Under the pieces are notes generated by a model, which searched no databases, was not told the DNA's origin, and worked only from the letters and a program-made list of their open reading frames with translations. The position numbers and the translations under genes were made by a program. From Lysobacteraceae bacterium NML03-0222 (GTDB taxonomy: Bacteria > Pseudomonadota > Gammaproteobacteria > Xanthomonadales > Xanthomonadaceae), in the NCBI GenBank assembly GCA_002798195.1, contig NWQM01000007.1, positions 1 through 64,000 of the forward strand: a stretch of DNA of 64,000 nucleotides. Reading direction: 5' to 3'. Positions within the stretch are counted from its first letter, which is position 1; the number at the start of each line of letters is the position of its first letter. Shown here piece by piece: positions 62,384 through 64,000 of the stretch.

Positions 62384-63086
62384 GGCATTACAGGCGGTAG
62401 TCGCACGGCATGGGCGATGGGGCTTCTGGAAGTGCTTCCGGCGCCTGCGCCTGGATGGGCACCCTTGGAACCACAAGCGGGTCTGGCGGGTGTACTGCCA
62501 ACTCAAACTCAATCTGCCGCGCCGAACGAAGAAGCGCCTGCCGATGCGGGAGAAACAAACACTGGAGGTGCCAATGCAAGCCAATACCTTGTGGTCGATG
62601 GATTTCATGGCGGATACGCTCTACGGTGGCCGCCGCTTCCGCACCTTCAATGTACTGGACGAAGGTGTACGTGAAGCCCTGGCCATTGAGATAGACACCA
62701 GCCTGCCAGCCGAGCGGGTGATTCGTGCACTGGAGCAGCTGAAGCAATGGCGGGGTTTGCCCAAGGCCATTCGTTGTGACAACGGCCCTGAATACACCGC
62801 ACAAAGCCTAGTCGACTGGTGTCGCAAGCATCACGTCGAGCTGCGCCACATCCAGCCGGGCAAACCGAACCAAAACGCTTACATTGAACGATTCAACAAA
62901 ACCTATCGCACCGAAGTGCTGGACGCGCACCTGTTCGAAGATCTTGAGCAGGTGCGCGACATCACCGACCTTTGGCTGCAAAGCTACAACGAAGAACGCC
63001 CGCATGAGTCGCTCGGCAACCTGCCACCGAGCGTCTTTCGCCAACAATGCGAACGGGCAAATTCTCCTTTACAACTGTCTACTTGA
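62214..63086 (+). CDS. IS3-family transposase OrfB, DDE integrase
   Basis: The 290-residue integrase-type transposase has the HTH_21 region (GLSVQRACRASGLAKASWYR) and then an rve-type DDE core: Asp of LWSMDFMAD, Asp of IRCDNGPEY and Glu of NAYIERFNKTYR. It ends with the usual YNEERPHESLGNLPP. It is intact. An ATG at 62214 is available, but in IS3 elements the product is normally a frameshifted OrfAB fusion. Its last codons lie inside the right inverted repeat. Confidence 0.9.
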   Translation: MSLQGALGPLERRELAQVLVVEHGLSVQRACRASGLAKASWYRAVTATKTRDTEVIEALQAVVARHGRWGFWKCFRRLRLDGHPWNHKRVWRVYCQLKLNLPRRTKKRLPMREKQTLEVPMQANTLWSMDFMADTLYGGRRFRTFNVLDEGVREALAIEIDTSLPAERVIRALEQLKQWRGLPKAIRCDNGPEYTAQSLVDWCRKHHVELRHIQPGKPNQNAYIERFNKTYRTEVLDAHLFEDLEQVRDITDLWLQSYNEERPHESLGNLPPSVFRQQCERANSPLQLST

Positions 63087-63135
63087 CGAGGAAGGCTACG
63101 GGTCCAGCCCAAACCCAGCCCCCGAGCGCAAAAAC

Positions 63136-63160
63136 AAAGCCCGGCGCGTGGCCGGGCTTT
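63136..63160 (-). terminator. terminator of tRNA-Gly
   Basis: A perfect 10-bp stem AAAGCCCGGC (63136-63145) and complement (63151-63160) with a 5-nt loop. On the minus strand it is followed by GTTTTTG, directly downstream of the tRNA. Confidence 0.88.
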
Positions 63161-63169
63161 GGGATGATT

Positions 63170-63243
63170 TGGAGCGGGTGAAGGGAATCGAACCCTCGTC
63201 GTAAGCTTGGGAAGCTTCTGCTCTACCATTGAGCTACACCCGC
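63170..63243 (-). tRNA. tRNA-Gly(CCC)
   Basis: The 74-nt minus-strand tRNA has acceptor stem GCGGGTG/CACCCGC, D arm GCTC-AATGGTA-GAGC, anticodon loop TTCCCAA (anticodon CCC at 63209-63211), T arm GAGGGTTCGATTCCCTT and encoded CCA. The loop and T arm match E. coli tRNA-Gly(CCC). A 27:43 G-A mismatch is seen at the top of the anticodon stem. The IS right end lies 70 bp past its 3-prime end. Confidence 0.94.
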
Positions 63244-63283
63244 GAAGTGCGCAAGTCTATGCCTTGCGCACCGTTTTTGGCAA

Positions 63284-64000
63284 TCAGAACCTCTTGCCCG
63301 CGGTGAGGTAAACCGCCGCCTGGCTGCCGTTGTCATGCCCCAAGTCAAGGCTCACGCCGCCCTGAATATCCACGCCATGCAGCTGGCTGCGCAGCCCGGC
63401 ATGCAGATTGGCATAGCGGCGGTCTTGCAGCGGCGCGGGCACGGCATAGTCGCTGCCTGTTGCCAGCGTGCTCATGCGCGCGAAGGCGTGCTCCGGGCGG
63501 TCGCCGTATTCGCGCTCTGCGGTGAGGCTGACAAATGGCTGCGTGTTGCCCAAGTTCCATTCGGCCTGCCAGCCGGCGGAAACGTTCATCACATCGAGCT
63601 GTTGTTCCGGGAAGGCCAAAGCCGTGGCCAGCTGCGGTTGTGATTCGGCATAGCCATCGACCTTGACCCGCTGCGCCAGTAAGCGCAGCAGCGGGCCGTG
63701 GCGGAAGGTTTCACTGCCCAGCTGCCAGCCTGCGCCCAATGCGGCATGCAGGCGGCTGCCATCGGGGCTGCCTTCATGACGGCGTTTGCCGCTGCCAAGT
63801 GCCACATCGCGGCGCACATCAAAGCCTAGGCGACTCCAGCCCAGCTGACCATCCAGCCAGAACGATTCGCCACGCCAGCCCAGATAGCCACCCAGCCCGG
63901 CTTCGCGCTGCTTGAACTCGCCGCGGTCACGACGGTATTCAATCTTTTGCCCGGCAAGCGCCAGATAGCCGCCGTACATCAGCGCGCCCTGTGCGCGGTC
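63284..64000 (-). CDS. autotransporter beta-barrel domain protein (partial)
   Basis: The C-terminal 238 codons of a minus-strand gene continue beyond the right edge of the window. The sequence is alternating, Gly/aromatic-rich beta-strands (GGYLGWRGESFWLDGQLGW, LRLLAQRVKVDGY, FVSLTAEREYG) and ends in ...AGKRF, with the C-terminal Phe needed by the BAM complex. Segments such as FKQREAGLGGYLGW, RRDVALG and RVKVDGYAE resemble esterase-type (SGNH) autotransporters of xanthomonads, so a lipase/esterase passenger is inferred but lies outside the window. Confidence 0.85.
   Translation of the reverse strand, partial: DRAQGALMYGGYLALAGQKIEYRRDRGEFKQREAGLGGYLGWRGESFWLDGQLGWSRLGFDVRRDVALGSGKRRHEGSPDGSRLHAALGAGWQLGSETFRHGPLLRLLAQRVKVDGYAESQPQLATALAFPEQQLDVMNVSAGWQAEWNLGNTQPFVSLTAEREYGDRPEHAFARMSTLATGSDYAVPAPLQDRRYANLHAGLRSQLHGVDIQGGVSLDLGHDNGSQAAVYLTAGKRF

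Larger units (their letters stand above)
61892..63100 (+). mobile_element. IS3-family insertion sequence, 1209 bp
   Basis: The element has two overlapping transposase genes and imperfect terminal inverted repeats of about 38 bp. The outer 11 bp CGTAGCCTTCC (61892-61902) match perfectly with 63090-63100, and an inner block AGACAGTTnTAAAGGAGAA also matches. There is no visible target duplication (TTT on the left, GGT on the right). The left side cuts an ABC exporter gene and the right side adjoins a tRNA-Gly, so insertion was accompanied or followed by a deletion. Confidence 0.85.

Noticed and set aside
61892..62608. extension of the ABC exporter frame across the IS element
   Set aside because: The residues come from the antisense of transposase genes. 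The natural gene ends at the IS boundary.
1..64000. CRISPR arrays, prophage, complete restriction or defence islands
   Set aside because: No spaced direct repeats, cas genes, phage structural genes or restriction-modification genes were found. The only regular repeats are coding (52840-53328 and the ankyrin gene).

Overview
This 64-kb window is a moderately GC-rich chromosomal segment from a gammaproteobacterium. Gene content and order point to the Xanthomonadaceae/Lysobacter group. Supporting blocks are rpoH next to ftsE-ftsX, rhlB divergent from trxA-rho, ycgL with a large ankyrin protein, ubiJ-ubiB, algH-ruvX-pyrB, pilT-pilU, aroK-aroB-WGR-hemE, and gpmI-envC-ctpA. The assignment is inferred from protein content and synteny only. 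Almost all of it is core chromosome, densely packed, with many 1-4 bp start/stop overlaps (ATGA, TGATG). No intergenic stretch exceeds about 300 bp.

Layout. 0-8.5 kb: rpoH with a classic terminator; the leftward operon ftsE-ftsX-tandem receiver protein-ung; rhlB; and the rightward trxA and rho, each followed by a terminator. 8.5-22.7 kb: leftward ycgL and a 1109-residue membrane-anchored ankyrin protein; then a rightward run of S9 peptidase, phosphoethanolamine transferase, rmuC, an OleD-like reductase, ubiJ, ubiB and a small-protein/zeta-toxin pair. 22.7-27.3 kb: a lipoprotein divergent from a GbsR/MarR-type regulator, a four-gene membrane operon (SDR, DoxX-like, DUF2269) that probably answers to that regulator, and a secreted TraB/ChaN-like protein. 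27.3-35.5 kb: leftward algH-ruvX-pyrB-hrpA and pilT-pilU. 35.6-41.4 kb: proC, a DUF4426 lipoprotein, a B12-binding-type protein, pdxH, and aroK-aroB-WGR-hemE. 41.4-52.7 kb: a giant hybrid histidine kinase, cytochrome b561, a glutaredoxin-like protein, sdaA, sodC, a hotdog thioesterase, and gpmI-envC-ctpA. 52.7-61.1 kb: an 18-residue-repeat solenoid protein, an M28 peptidase lipoprotein, a two-component system, rimK, and an imelysin plus di-haem oxidoreductase pair. 61.2-64 kb: an accessory scar, made of the ATPase end of a bacteriocin-type ABC exporter cut off by an IS3-family element, then tRNA-Gly(CCC) and the C-terminal barrel of an autotransporter.

Points that stand out. At least seven leading genes (rpoH, ftsE, gbsR-like, algH, aroK, the WGR gene, rimK) have a -10-like hexamer ending 6-7 nt before the start codon and no Shine-Dalgarno, the architecture expected for leaderless mRNAs. 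The GbsR-like gene and the membrane operon behind it share a 20-bp operator-like sequence. The M28 peptidase ribosome-binding site lies in the arm of a perfect 9-bp hairpin. The first receiver of the tandem response regulator has lost its phospho-acceptor Asp. I see no CRISPR array, prophage or complete defence island. The candidates closest to something undescribed are the leaderless-start pattern, the regulator/membrane operon circuit and the solenoid protein.
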